Source: Kluyvera sp040932435
Lineage (GTDB): Bacteria; Pseudomonadota; Gammaproteobacteria; Enterobacterales; Enterobacteriaceae
NCBI RefSeq assembly: GCF_040932435.1
Contig: NZ_JBFQGA010000010.1
Coordinates: 124,001-188,000, forward strand
DNA: 64,000 bases
Reading direction: 5' to 3'
The notes below the pieces were generated by a model. That model saw only the letters and a program-made list of their open reading frames with translations, made no database searches and was not told where the DNA came from. The translations under genes and the position numbers were made by a program. This document shows positions 7,493 through 16,598 of this stretch, one piece after another. Each line of letters begins with the position of its first letter. The stretch's first letter is position 1.

Positions 7493-8626
7493 ATGTTTGA
7501 TTTACTCCTGCGCCGCGCGCGCCTTGTCGACGATACCCTGACTGATATCGCCATTCAGGACGGAAAAATCGCGGCGCTGGGCGAGATTAGCGCGCCTGCC
7601 CTGAAAACCATCGACCTAGATGGCCAATGCTACGCCAGCGCCGGCTGGATTGACTCCCACGTCCACTGCTACCCGAACTCACCGATTTACCACGACGAAC
7701 CGGACAGCGTAGGCATCGCTACCGGTGTGACGACCGTGATTGATGCCGGTAGCACCGGCGCGGACGACGTTGACGATTTTTATCAGCTTACCCGCAAGGC
7801 AACCACCGACGTCTATGCGCTGCTCAACATTTCCCGCGTTGGGCTGATTGCCCAAAACGAACTGGCGAAGATGAGCAATATCGACGCCGACGCCGTGAAG
7901 CAGGCAGTCCAGCGTCATCCGGACTTTATCGTTGGCTTGAAAGCGCGGATGAGCAGCAGCGTGGTTGGCGATAACGGCATTGCACCGCTTGAGCGTGCGA
8001 AGGCCTTTCAGCAGGAAAACGGTGACCTACCGCTGATGGTGCACATCGGCAATAACCCGCCGAACCTTGACGAAATCGCTGACTTGCTGACCTCTGGCGA
8101 CATTATTACCCACTGCTACAACGGTAAACCGAACCGTATCCTGACGCCGTCCGGTGAGCTGAAAAGCGCCGTGACGCGCGCCTTACAGCGTGGCGTTCGT
8201 TTAGACGTTGGCCACGGCACGGCAAGCTTTAGCTTTGAAGTGGCGAAACGGGCGATTGCGCTGGGCATTCTGCCGCACACCATCAGCTCGGATATCTACT
8301 GCCGAAACCGTATTGACGGCCCGGTGCGCTCTCTGGCGCTGGTGATGTCGAAATTCCTCGCCATCGGCATGTCGCTGCCACAGGTCATTGACTGTGTCAC
8401 CGCGCACGCCGCTGACGGACTGCGTCTGACGCACAAAGGGCGATTGGAAGTCGGCTTCGACGCCGACCTTACGCTGTTTACCCTCGCATCAACCCCAACG
8501 CTGCTGGTGGATGCTGAACAACAGAGCCTTCAGGCCGACAAAATTCTGCTGCCGCTTGCCGCGATTCGCGCGGGCAAGGGCTATTTGACCGAACAAGGGA
8601 GCGCGGAAAATGCCTTCAATTTTTGA
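7493..8626 (+). CDS. Amidohydrolase/deacetylase-family metallohydrolase (EF_0837-like)
   Basis: A 377-residue amidohydrolase-superfamily TIM barrel. The metal-binding HxH is seen in GWIDSHVHCYP near residue 60, with a further His in LMVHIGNNPP and IITHCYNG, and the late Asp in the ISSDIYCRN segment. Family members hydrolyse amide or cyclic amide bonds in the cytosol; here a deacylation or ring opening of the imported substrate is likely before ammonia removal. The ATG at 7493 has a strong ribosome site (CAGGAGAGAGAT); an in-frame ATG 48 bp upstream lies in the REP and is rejected. The end overlaps dgaE by 17 bp. Confidence 0.87.
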   Translation: MFDLLLRRARLVDDTLTDIAIQDGKIAALGEISAPALKTIDLDGQCYASAGWIDSHVHCYPNSPIYHDEPDSVGIATGVTTVIDAGSTGADDVDDFYQLTRKATTDVYALLNISRVGLIAQNELAKMSNIDADAVKQAVQRHPDFIVGLKARMSSSVVGDNGIAPLERAKAFQQENGDLPLMVHIGNNPPNLDEIADLLTSGDIITHCYNGKPNRILTPSGELKSAVTRALQRGVRLDVGHGTASFSFEVAKRAIALGILPHTISSDIYCRNRIDGPVRSLALVMSKFLAIGMSLPQVIDCVTAHAADGLRLTHKGRLEVGFDADLTLFTLASTPTLLVDAEQQSLQADKILLPLAAIRAGKGYLTEQGSAENAFNF

Positions 8627-9728
8627 GAAATACGATTTAAAACAAGTGATTAATACATCAGGCCGCATGACTGCCCTCGGCGTATCTACGCCGCGTCCAG
8701 AAGTGGTCGAGGCCGCAATGGCGGGCATGAACCAGTATTTTGAGATGAAAGATCTGGTCAATAAAACCGGTGCCTATATTGCGAAGCTGCTGGATGTGGA
8801 AGGGGCGACGGTTGTCGCCTGCGCATCGGCAGGGATTGCCCAGTCGGTAGCGGCGGTGCTGGTAAAAGACAGCGACTGGCTGCTGGAAAATCTGCACGTG
8901 ACACCGATTGAGAACAACGAAATCGTCCTGCCGAAAGGTCACAACGTCAACTTCGGCGCGCCTGTCGGCACCATGGTGGCGCTGGGCGGCGGCAAGCTGG
9001 TGGAAGCAGGTTATGCGAACGAATGTTCAGCCGATCAGCTGGCGGCAGCCATTACTCCGCGCACGGCGGCGATTTTATATATCAAATCTCACCACTGTGT
9101 GCAGAAAAGTATGCTGAACGTGGCGCAGGCTGCGGCCGTGGCGCGCAGCCATAATCTGCCGCTGATCGTCGATGCGGCGGCGGAAGAAGATTTACATGCC
9201 TACTACCGTGCCGGTGCGGATCTGGTTATCTACAGCGGCGCGAAGGCCATCGAAGGGCCGACCAGCGGGCTGGTTATTGGCAAAACCCAGTACGTTGAGT
9301 GGGTGAAACGCCAGTCAATGGGCATTGGTCGTGCGATGAAAGTCGGCAAAGAGGGCATCCTCGGCCTGACCTGCGCGATTGAACACTACCTGACGGCGAC
9401 CAAAGAGAGCGGCGCTGAGATGGTGGCGAAGATGACGCCGTTTATTGACCAGCTCAATACCATAAACGGCGTGACCGCGCGCGTGGTGTGGGACAGCGCG
9501 GGCCGCGATATTGCTCGTGCGGAAATTAAATTTGATGAAGCGGTAACCGGCATCGACACCGGTGAACTGGTGGCCGCGCTCAAGCAGGGCGAATACGCTA
9601 TCTACTTCCGCGGCTACAAGGCCAACGAAGGCATTATTGAAGCCGATGTCCGCAGCGTGAACGCGCAGCAGCTGGAGATTGTCTCTCGTCGCATCGCCGA
9701 GGTTTTAAACAAGGAGAATAACGCATGA
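8610..9728 (+). CDS. DgaE-family PLP-dependent ammonia lyase (SelA-related)
   Basis: A 372-residue fold-type I PLP enzyme related to selenocysteine synthase SelA. The likely Schiff-base lysine is in LVIYSGAKAIEGPTSG, and the acidic PLP-ring residue in LIVDAAAEED. DgaE of Salmonella removes ammonia from D-glucosaminate-6-phosphate to give 2-keto-3-deoxygluconate-6-phosphate (KDGP); the same or a similar reaction is expected here. It overlaps the amidohydrolase by 17 bp and the aldolase by 4 bp (ATGA), so the three enzymes are translationally coupled. Confidence 0.87.
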   Translation: MPSIFEKYDLKQVINTSGRMTALGVSTPRPEVVEAAMAGMNQYFEMKDLVNKTGAYIAKLLDVEGATVVACASAGIAQSVAAVLVKDSDWLLENLHVTPIENNEIVLPKGHNVNFGAPVGTMVALGGGKLVEAGYANECSADQLAAAITPRTAAILYIKSHHCVQKSMLNVAQAAAVARSHNLPLIVDAAAEEDLHAYYRAGADLVIYSGAKAIEGPTSGLVIGKTQYVEWVKRQSMGIGRAMKVGKEGILGLTCAIEHYLTATKESGAEMVAKMTPFIDQLNTINGVTARVVWDSAGRDIARAEIKFDEAVTGIDTGELVAALKQGEYAIYFRGYKANEGIIEADVRSVNAQQLEIVSRRIAEVLNKENNA

Positions 9729-10465
9729 AACTGACCCCCAATTTTTACCGTGACCGCGTCTGCCTAAACGTTCTGGCGGGCAGCAAAGACAACGCCCGTG
9801 AGATTTATGAAGCGGCGGAAGGTCATGTGCTGGTCGGCGTACTCTCTAAAAATTACCCGGACGTCGCAAGCGCGGTGGCGGATATGCGCGAGTATGCGCA
9901 GCTGATTGATAATGCGCTTTCCGTCGGTCTTGGCGCGGGCGATCCGAACCAGTCGGCGATGGTGAGCGAGATTTCCCGCCAGGTTCAGCCGCAGCACGTC
10001 AACCAGGTGTTTACCGGCGTGGCAACCAGCCGTGCGCTATTGGGCCAAAACGACACCGTGGTGAACGGCCTAGTCTCGCCGACCGGCACCGTTGGCATGG
10101 TTAAAATCTCTACCGGCCCGCTGTCCAGTACCGCGCCAGACGGCATCGTGCCGCTGGAAACGGCGATTGCCCTGCTGAAAGATATGGGCGGCAGCTCGAT
10201 TAAATACTTCCCAATGGGCGGGTTGAAGCATCGCGATGAGTTTGTGGCGGTGGCGCAAGCCTGTGCCCGTCATGATTTCTGGCTGGAGCCAACCGGCGGG
10301 ATCGATCTGGAAAACTACAGCGAAATCCTGAAAATTGCGCTGGATGCTGGAGTTAGCAAAATTATCCCCCATATCTATAGTTCGATTATTGATAAAGCCA
10401 GTGGCAATACCCGTCCGGCGGACGTGCGTCAGCTGCTGGAGATGACGAAAGCATTAGTGAAGTAG
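9725..10465 (+). CDS. KDGP aldolase, DagF/EF_0839 family
   Basis: A 246-residue class I aldolase-like TIM barrel of the DagF family, which splits 2-keto-3-deoxy-6-phosphogluconate into pyruvate and glyceraldehyde-3-phosphate. The conserved stretch LKDMGGSSIKYFPMGGLKHRDEF near residues 150-175 contains the candidate Schiff-base lysines, followed by WLEPTGGIDLENY. It begins in an ATGA overlap with the ammonia lyase. With that enzyme it completes a route from an amino-sugar acid phosphate to central metabolism. Confidence 0.87.
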   Translation: MKLTPNFYRDRVCLNVLAGSKDNAREIYEAAEGHVLVGVLSKNYPDVASAVADMREYAQLIDNALSVGLGAGDPNQSAMVSEISRQVQPQHVNQVFTGVATSRALLGQNDTVVNGLVSPTGTVGMVKISTGPLSSTAPDGIVPLETAIALLKDMGGSSIKYFPMGGLKHRDEFVAVAQACARHDFWLEPTGGIDLENYSEILKIALDAGVSKIIPHIYSSIIDKASGNTRPADVRQLLEMTKALVK

Positions 10466-10475
10466 TGTCGCTGTG

Positions 10476-10582
10476 CCCCCTCACCCTAACCCTCTCCCCT
10501 TGGGGGAGAGGGAACCTATAGTGCGAATGGCACGATTTGGTTTTCTCCCTCGCCCCTTTGGGGAGAGGGCCGGGGTGAGGGG
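10476..10582. repeat. Interspersed palindromic repeat (CCCTCACCCTAACCCTCTCCC type)
   Basis: CCCTCACCCTAACCCTCTCC at the left is mirrored by GGAGAGGGCCGGGGTGAGGGG at the right, with inner GGGGGAGAGGG and CTCCCTCGCCCC arms. A related single copy is at 14301-14340. It is a common non-coding repeat in enterobacterial gaps. Confidence 0.75.
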
Positions 10583-10614
10583 AAAACTTCCAACCTAGCT
10601 CTCAAGGAGCCACC

Positions 10615-11766
10615 ATGCCCGCCGCCCATCACCTGCTTGCTGCTTCACTCTCGCTCCTCGCCGCTGGCGTTGGTGCACAAACCCAGTACGCTTGGGTAGG
10701 AACCTACAATCCCAATGGAGAGGGGCTATACCGGTTTACCGTGGATGGAAAAACCGGCGAGTTACGTGATAAGACGCTGGTTGGCTCGCTGCCAAATGTC
10801 GCGCAGCTTACCGTTTCACACGACGGTAAAACGCTGTATGCCGCCAGTGAGGTGGAAAAGGGCGTAGTGCAGGCATGGAGCATCGGCAAAGATGGCAGCT
10901 TAAGCAGCCTGAATCAGGTGGCCTCCGGCGGTGCCGGGCCGGTCTATCTGTCAATGACTCCCGATAGCCGTCATCTGCTGGTGGCAAACTATGTCAGCGG
11001 TTCTATAGCTGTCCTGCCGGTTAAAGCGGATGGCAGCCTTGGCGATGCGACGGATGTCCATCAGGATAAAGGCCCGGCTGGAGCCGAGCGCCCTGCTGCT
11101 GCGGTGGAAGGCAGTTTTGCTATGAGCGATCATAATGGCCCGCACGCGCACATGGTGCAGGCAGATCCAAGCGGGCAATTTGTCTATTCCACAGACCTCG
11201 GGCTGGATAGGATTTACCAATACCGTATGGACAGCGCCAGCGGCAAGCTGACGCCGAACGATCCGCCGTTTATTGCCGCGTCGTCGGCAGGTGCAGGGCC
11301 GCGTCATTTTATCTTCACGCCCGCAGGCGATGGACTATGGTTGATTAACGAAGAGTCCTCCACGCTGACCTTCTACCATCTCGATAAGGACAGCGGTCTG
11401 CTGCGCGAAGGTCAAACGGTCTCCACACTGCCAAAAGAGTATAAAGGCACCAGTTTTGCTGCAGGCCTGGCGTTGAGCGCCGACGGCAAGCAGCTGTACG
11501 TGGCTAATCGCCTGCATAACAGCATCGCTCACTTTACCGTGATGGCGGACGGCAGCCTGAAACATCAGGACGATATCTGGACGCGTGGTGATTATCCAAG
11601 GACATTAACGTTGGATAAACAAGGGCATTGGTTGTACGCCTTGAATCAGCGTAGCGATAATATTACCCGTTTTAGCGTCGCGCCGAAGGACGGTAAGTTG
11701 ACGTTCTCAGCGGACTACACCCCGGTTGGTAGCCCATCGCAGATGGTGATTTCTTCCCAACCCTAA
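10615..11766 (+). CDS. Lactonase-family beta-propeller protein, exported
   Basis: A 383-residue seven-bladed beta-propeller of the YbhE/6-phosphogluconolactonase-like lactonase family. Repeated blades (SHDGKTLYAASEV, TPDSRHLLVANYVSG, SADGKQLYVANRLHN) are plain. Unlike YbhE it starts with a short signal-like peptide (about 22 residues, ending GVGAQTQ), so it probably works in the periplasm and opens a sugar lactone before uptake. The ATG follows AAGGAGCCACC. It lies in the operon between the aldolase and the regulator, separated from the aldolase by a palindromic repeat. The substrate is inferred only. Confidence 0.8.
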   Translation: MPAAHHLLAASLSLLAAGVGAQTQYAWVGTYNPNGEGLYRFTVDGKTGELRDKTLVGSLPNVAQLTVSHDGKTLYAASEVEKGVVQAWSIGKDGSLSSLNQVASGGAGPVYLSMTPDSRHLLVANYVSGSIAVLPVKADGSLGDATDVHQDKGPAGAERPAAAVEGSFAMSDHNGPHAHMVQADPSGQFVYSTDLGLDRIYQYRMDSASGKLTPNDPPFIAASSAGAGPRHFIFTPAGDGLWLINEESSTLTFYHLDKDSGLLREGQTVSTLPKEYKGTSFAAGLALSADGKQLYVANRLHNSIAHFTVMADGSLKHQDDIWTRGDYPRTLTLDKQGHWLYALNQRSDNITRFSVAPKDGKLTFSADYTPVGSPSQMVISSQP

Positions 11767-11788
11767 GTCGTAAAATGAAGGAACCGGC

Positions 11789-13699
11789 ATGCGATTTCCC
11801 AACCAACGTTTAGCGCAACTCTTTAGCCTGCTGCAAAACGAAACGCTGCCCCAGGATGAGCTGGCGCAGCGGCTGTCGGTCTCAACCCGTACCGTTCGCG
11901 CCGATATCACCGCGCTCAACGCGCTGTTGATGCACTACGGCGCGCAGTTTGTGCTGACCCGCGGCAGCGGCTATCAGCTAAAAATAGACGATCCGTTGCG
12001 TTATCAAACGCTGGAGGAGGCGGCGCCGAAGTCGCAGCATATCCCGCGTACGGGGCAGGATCGCATTCACTCTTTACTGGTGCGTTTTTTGACCTCGGCC
12101 TTTTCTATCAAGCTCGAGGATTTGGCTGATGTGTGGTTTGTTAGCCGCGCTACCTTGCAAAATGACATGGTCGAGGTGCGCGAGCGTTTTGCCCGCTATC
12201 AGCTGACGCTGGAAACGCGCCCGCGCCACGGCATGAAGCTGTTTGGTAGCGAGGTGTCGATTCGCGCCTGCCTGACCGACCTGCTGTGGGAGTTGAGCCA
12301 GCAAGGTCCGCTGACCTCGCCTATCCGCGAGGAGGCCTTTGATCCTAGCGTTCCAGCGCTGCTCGAAGGCGTCTTGCAGGAGACGTTGACCCGTCACCAT
12401 GTTCGGCTGACCGATGAGGGTGAACGTTTTATCTGCCTGTACGGTGCGGTGGCGGTACGTCGGGTGAGTGAGGGCTATCCGCTGGCGGATTTCAGTGCGG
12501 AAGATGTGGCGCAGAACGTGCGCGATGTGGCCCATGAGGTGGCGAATGCGCTGCATAATTGGGCCGGAAAACCGTTCTCGGCGGCGGAAGAAGAGTGGCT
12601 GTGTGTTCACCTCGCCGCCCGTCAAGTGCAGGATGTTGATCCGGAAACGATCAGCGCTGATGATGATGAAGCGCTGGTGAACTACATCCTGCACTATATC
12701 AATCAGCAATATAACTACAATCTGCTGGAAGATGCCCAACTGCATGCGGATCTGCTGACCCATATTAAGACCATGATCACCCGCGTTCGCTACCAGATTA
12801 TGATCCCCAATCCGCTTCTCGATAACATTAAGCAGCACTACCCAATGGCGTGGGATATGACGCTGGCGGCAGTCTCTAGCTGGGGCAAATATACGCCTTA
12901 TGCCATCAGTGAAAATGAGATTGGTTTTCTGGTGCTGCACATCGGTGTCGGTCTTGAGCGTCACTACAACATTGGCTACCAGCGCCAGCCGAAGGTGCTG
13001 CTGGTGTGCGATGCGGGCAACGCTATGGCGAGAATGATCGAAGCTATTTTGCAACGCAAGTATCCGCAGGTGGAGATTGCGGCCACCGTCTCCCAGCGCG
13101 AGTACGAACAGCTCACGGCGGTGGCGGAAGATTTTGTTATCTCTACCGCGCGCATCAGCGAAAAAGACAAGCCGGTTGTCACCATTGCACCGTTCCCGAC
13201 TGAATATCAGTTGGATCAAATCGGCAAACTGGTGCTGGTTGACCGCACCCGGCCCTTTATGCTGAACAAATACTTCGATGAGGCGCATTTTCGGGTTATT
13301 GACGGGCCGATGGATAGGCAAACGCTGTTTGCCGAACTTTGCGAGCAGCTTGAACACGAAGGATTTGTGGACGCTGAGTTTTACGCATCGGTGGCTGAAC
13401 GTGAAGCGATAGTCAGCACCATGCTTGGCGACGGCATCGCGTTGCCGCACGCCTTGGGATTGCTGGCGAAGAAGACGGTGGTCTACACCGTCATTGCCCC
13501 TGACGGTATCGCCTGGGGCGACGAAACCGCACACATTATCTTCCTGCTAGCGATCAGCAAAAGCGAGTATGAAGAGGCGATGGCCATCTACGCTATCTTC
13601 GTCACCTTCCTGCGCGAACGGGCGATGGCACGCCTCTCCGCAACCCGCAGTTTTGATGAGTTTAAAATGGTGGCGATGGAATGCGTAAGCCGGTTTTGA
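11789..13699 (+). CDS. BglG/MtlR-type transcriptional regulator with PRD, EIIB and EIIA domains
   Basis: A 636-residue multidomain regulator. N-terminal HTH domains (DELAQRLSVSTRTVRADITALN, residues about 20-45, and a second with LADVWFVSRATLQNDM) are followed by two PRDs (about 190-400), a GatB-like EIIB domain with KVLLVCDAGNAMARM near residue 405, and an EIIA-like domain with the phosphorylatable His in GIALPHALG near residue 550. This layout is that of PTS-controlled activators such as MtlR or LicR, so it is DNA-binding rather than an RNA antiterminator. The presumed target is the operon promoter with the palindrome at 4841-4860. It converges on nrdG with only 15 bp between. Confidence 0.87.
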   Translation: MRFPNQRLAQLFSLLQNETLPQDELAQRLSVSTRTVRADITALNALLMHYGAQFVLTRGSGYQLKIDDPLRYQTLEEAAPKSQHIPRTGQDRIHSLLVRFLTSAFSIKLEDLADVWFVSRATLQNDMVEVRERFARYQLTLETRPRHGMKLFGSEVSIRACLTDLLWELSQQGPLTSPIREEAFDPSVPALLEGVLQETLTRHHVRLTDEGERFICLYGAVAVRRVSEGYPLADFSAEDVAQNVRDVAHEVANALHNWAGKPFSAAEEEWLCVHLAARQVQDVDPETISADDDEALVNYILHYINQQYNYNLLEDAQLHADLLTHIKTMITRVRYQIMIPNPLLDNIKQHYPMAWDMTLAAVSSWGKYTPYAISENEIGFLVLHIGVGLERHYNIGYQRQPKVLLVCDAGNAMARMIEAILQRKYPQVEIAATVSQREYEQLTAVAEDFVISTARISEKDKPVVTIAPFPTEYQLDQIGKLVLVDRTRPFMLNKYFDEAHFRVIDGPMDRQTLFAELCEQLEHEGFVDAEFYASVAEREAIVSTMLGDGIALPHALGLLAKKTVVYTVIAPDGIAWGDETAHIIFLLAISKSEYEEAMAIYAIFVTFLRERAMARLSATRSFDEFKMVAMECVSRF

Positions 13700-13714
13700 G
13701 TGATTGGCGTAGGA

Positions 13715-14179
13715 TTAGCGCAGGTGATGAACCACCTGATTGCTGCTCCCGCGCCAGATCAGCGCCGGGTCTTTTAGGTCTTGCACAAATTTGCCGTCGA
13801 CCAGCACGTTGATAAGGTTGACGACTTCCATCTGTGCTGCGTTCAGCTCGTCTAGCTTATAGCCGGTCCACACCCAGATATCCTTGCCGGGGCATTCAGC
13901 GTGGATGCGCTGAATCAACTTGAGGATTTCCGCCACGTTTTGTGGATGCAGCGGGTCGCCGCCGGAAAGTGAAATCCCTTGGCGTTTGACGCGAGTGTCG
14001 TTGAGGTCGGCGATAATGCGGTCGGCCATCTCAGCGGTAAACGGCTGTCCGGAGTTTACGCGCCAAGTGCTTTTGTTGTAGCAACCGGGGCATTCATGGA
14101 CGCAGCCGGAAACAAACAGGGTGCAGCGAGTGCCGGGGCCGTTGACGATATCGACCGGGTAGTACTGATGGTAGTTCAT
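13715..14179 (-). CDS. nrdG: Anaerobic ribonucleotide reductase activating enzyme
   Basis: A 154-residue radical-SAM enzyme that uses a [4Fe-4S] cluster to form the glycyl radical on NrdD. The cluster motif C-x3-C-x2-C is seen in SGCVHECPGCYN near residues 24-35, and the SAM-binding GGDP follows in SLSGGDPLHPQN. The start at 14179 (MNYHQYYPV) equals the E. coli start; an ATG 15 bp further out (MASDI) is less likely. It lies 176 bp after nrdD, with REP and another repeat between. Confidence 0.96.
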   Translation of the reverse strand: MNYHQYYPVDIVNGPGTRCTLFVSGCVHECPGCYNKSTWRVNSGQPFTAEMADRIIADLNDTRVKRQGISLSGGDPLHPQNVAEILKLIQRIHAECPGKDIWVWTGYKLDELNAAQMEVVNLINVLVDGKFVQDLKDPALIWRGSSNQVVHHLR

Positions 14180-14194
14180 AATGTCGCTTGCCAA

Positions 14195-14263
14195 ACCGGA
14201 TGGCGGCTACGCCTTATCCGGCCTACAAATTAGGTAGGCCCGGTTAGCGCAGCGCCACCGGGC
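14195..14263. repeat. REP elements between nrdD and nrdG
   Basis: ACCGGATGGCGGCTACGCC..TATCCGGCCTAC is followed by TAGGCCCGGTTAGCGCAGCGCCACCGGGC, two REP units in tandem opposite orientation. Confidence 0.87.
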
Positions 14264-14300
14264 ATAAAGACCGCAGTGGACGAGGCGGTGTGTGACGAAC

Positions 14301-14340
14301 GGTCCCCTCTCCCCGTTGGAGAGAGGGTTAGGGTGAGGGG
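14301..14340. repeat. Interspersed palindromic repeat, single unit
   Basis: GGTCCCCTCTCCCCGTTGGA followed by GAGAGGGTTAGGGTGAGGGG, the same family as the element at 10476-10582. Confidence 0.7.
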
Positions 14341-14355
14341 ATAAATGGCTCGAAC

Positions 14356-16494
14356 TTAACCGAGCTGCCCGTTCCCCAAGTGTTTCACACGACGCTTCAC
14401 TTCTTCTTGCTTCCCGGCGTTGAACGGACGTGCGTCCGGGCTGCCGAGATAACCGCACACGCGGCGTGTGACGGAAACGCGGGCGGCGTCGTGGTTACCG
14501 CATTTCGGGCAGGTGAAGCCTTTGCTGGTGCACTCAAACTCACCGGTGAAGCCGCACTCGTAGCATTCATCGATTGGCGTGTTGGTCCCGTAGTACGGCA
14601 CGTGTTGGTAGCTATAGTCCCATACATCTTCCAGCGCTTTCAGGTTGTGCTGAATATTCGGGTATTCGCCGTAGCAAATGAAGCCGCCGTTCGCCAGCGG
14701 AGGGTAAGCCGCTTCGAAATCGATTTTGTCGTACGGGTTGACCTTCTTCTCCACGTCGAGGTGGAAGCTGTTGGTGTAGTAGCCCTTGTCGGTTACGCCT
14801 TCAACTAAGCCGAACTCGGCGGTATCCAAGCGGCAGAAACGATCGCACAGGTTTTCACTTGGTGTGCTGTATAAACTAAAGCCGTAGCCGGTTTCATCTT
14901 TCCACTGGTCAACCGCATCGCGCAGACGCTGGACAATCGCCACGCCTTTCTCACGCAGCATCTCGCTGTCGTACATATGCTGGTTGCCGAACAACGCGTT
15001 GATGGTTTCGTGGATACCGATGTAACCCAGTGAGATAGACGCGCGGCCGTTTTTGAAGATTTCAGATACGTCGTCATCGGCTTTCAGGCGAACGCCACAT
15101 GCGCCTTCCATATAGAGGATTGGCGCGACGCGCGCTTTGACGCCTTCCAGACGCGCAATGCGGGTCATCAGCGCTTTACGTGCCAGCAGCAGACGTTCAT
15201 CCAGCAGCGTCCAGAATGCGGCTTCATCGCCTTTCGCTTCCAGCGCAATACGCGGCAGGTTGAGGCTGATAACGCCGAGGTTGTTACGCCCGTCGTGTAC
15301 CTGCTCACCGTCTTCGTTTTCCCACACGCCGAGGAAGCTGCGGCAGCCCATTGGCGTTTTAAACGAACCGGTGACTTTAACCACCTGATCGTAGTTGAGA
15401 ATGTCTGGGTACATGCGTTTGCTTGCACATTCCAGCGCCAGCTGTTTGATGTCGTAGTTGGCATCGCCCGGCTTGTGGTTCAGGCCATCGCGGATGGCGA
15501 ATACCAGTTTCGGGAACACCGCTGTTTTACGGTTTTTACCAAGGCCGGCGATGCGGTTACGCAGAATCGACTGCTGAATCAAACGTGATTCCCAGCTGGT
15601 GCCGAGGCCAAAACCAAAGGTCACAAACGGTGTCTGGCCGTTGGCGGTATGCAGCGTGTTGACTTCGTATTCCAGCGACTGGAAGGCGTCGTAACACTCT
15701 TTCTCAGTGCGCGAGAGGGCATATTCTTCGGTGTTCGGGATCTGCCACTCTTCTGCCGTTTGATGATGTTTATTGAAGCTGGCGGTGACGAACGGGGCTA
15801 GCACTTCATCAATACGGTTAATAGTGGTGCCGCCATAAATATGGCTGGCAACTTGGGCGATGATCTGCGCGGTGACCGCGGTGGCGGTAGAGATAGATTT
15901 CGGCGGCTCGATTTCCGCGTTACCCATCTTAAAGCCCTGAGTCAGCATGCCTTTAAGATCGATAAGCATGCAGTTGAACATTGGGAAGAACGGTGAATAG
16001 TCGAGATCGTGATAGTGAATCACGCCGCGCTCGTGCGCCATCACCACGTCGTGCGGCAGAAGGTGCTGGCGAGCGTAATGCTTAGCAACGATACCGGCCA
16101 GCAGGTCACGCTGGGTTGGGATCACTTTACTGTCTTTGTTGGCGTTTTCGTTTAGCAGCGCCGAGTTGGTCTGCTCAACCAGACCGCGAATTTCCTGATT
16201 CAGGCGGCCGCGCTTTTCACGCTGGCTATCACGGTCGTGACGATATTCGATATAAGAACGGGCCAACTGCTTATAGGGGCCAGACATCAGTTGGTTTTCA
16301 ACGGCGGTCTGAATCTCGTTGATATCAACCTGCGGCTGGTCTTGCATTTGTTGGCTAACGATTGCTGCGACGGTGGCGCAATAGTCTGCGTCATCGACTC
16401 CCGCTGCTTTAGCTGCACGCAGAATGGCTTCTTTGATGCGCTCTGATTTGAAAGGCACTTTACAGCCATCTCGTTTCATCACATGCGGTGTCAT
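14356..16494 (-). CDS. nrdD: Anaerobic ribonucleoside-triphosphate reductase
   Basis: A 712-residue class III ribonucleotide reductase that makes dNTPs without oxygen. An ATP-cone (VMKRDGCKVPFKSERIKEAI) forms the first 90 residues or so. The C-terminal zinc site shows two CxxC pairs in CYECGFTGEFECTSKGFTCP and CG. The glycyl-radical segment RVCGYLGSPDARPFN is intact, with the radical glycine near residue 680. The start at 16494 (MTPHVMKRDG) matches E. coli; the ATG two codons upstream is possible. It is transcribed with nrdG, and the upstream gap holds DnaA-box and FNR-like sites. Confidence 0.97.
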   Translation of the reverse strand: MTPHVMKRDGCKVPFKSERIKEAILRAAKAAGVDDADYCATVAAIVSQQMQDQPQVDINEIQTAVENQLMSGPYKQLARSYIEYRHDRDSQREKRGRLNQEIRGLVEQTNSALLNENANKDSKVIPTQRDLLAGIVAKHYARQHLLPHDVVMAHERGVIHYHDLDYSPFFPMFNCMLIDLKGMLTQGFKMGNAEIEPPKSISTATAVTAQIIAQVASHIYGGTTINRIDEVLAPFVTASFNKHHQTAEEWQIPNTEEYALSRTEKECYDAFQSLEYEVNTLHTANGQTPFVTFGFGLGTSWESRLIQQSILRNRIAGLGKNRKTAVFPKLVFAIRDGLNHKPGDANYDIKQLALECASKRMYPDILNYDQVVKVTGSFKTPMGCRSFLGVWENEDGEQVHDGRNNLGVISLNLPRIALEAKGDEAAFWTLLDERLLLARKALMTRIARLEGVKARVAPILYMEGACGVRLKADDDVSEIFKNGRASISLGYIGIHETINALFGNQHMYDSEMLREKGVAIVQRLRDAVDQWKDETGYGFSLYSTPSENLCDRFCRLDTAEFGLVEGVTDKGYYTNSFHLDVEKKVNPYDKIDFEAAYPPLANGGFICYGEYPNIQHNLKALEDVWDYSYQHVPYYGTNTPIDECYECGFTGEFECTSKGFTCPKCGNHDAARVSVTRRVCGYLGSPDARPFNAGKQEEVKRRVKHLGNGQLG

Positions 16495-16521
16495 GATCAC
16501 TCCATTATTTATAAGAACAGG

Positions 16522-16530
16522 TTATCCACA
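16522..16530 (+). promoter_or_regulatory. Perfect DnaA box, proximal to nrdD
   Basis: TTATCCACA matches the strong DnaA consensus exactly, 28 bp upstream of the nrdD start. The 384-bp gap between nrdD and treC contains no gene that I can support. Confidence 0.55.
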
Positions 16531-16598
16531 GAGGCGAGAGATTCGAAATTGGCGTAATGACTCCATTAACCAATACGTTCCCCCACTCGCGGCCTAGG

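Noticed and set aside
12074..13534. A 486-codon minus-strand frame over the PRD regulator
   Set aside because: The plus strand codes for a full multidomain regulator with catalytic motifs; the antisense frame is His/Arg/Gln-rich without motifs.
13700..13714. Terminator between the PRD regulator and nrdG
   Set aside because: The gap is 15 bp and contains no hairpin with T-run.
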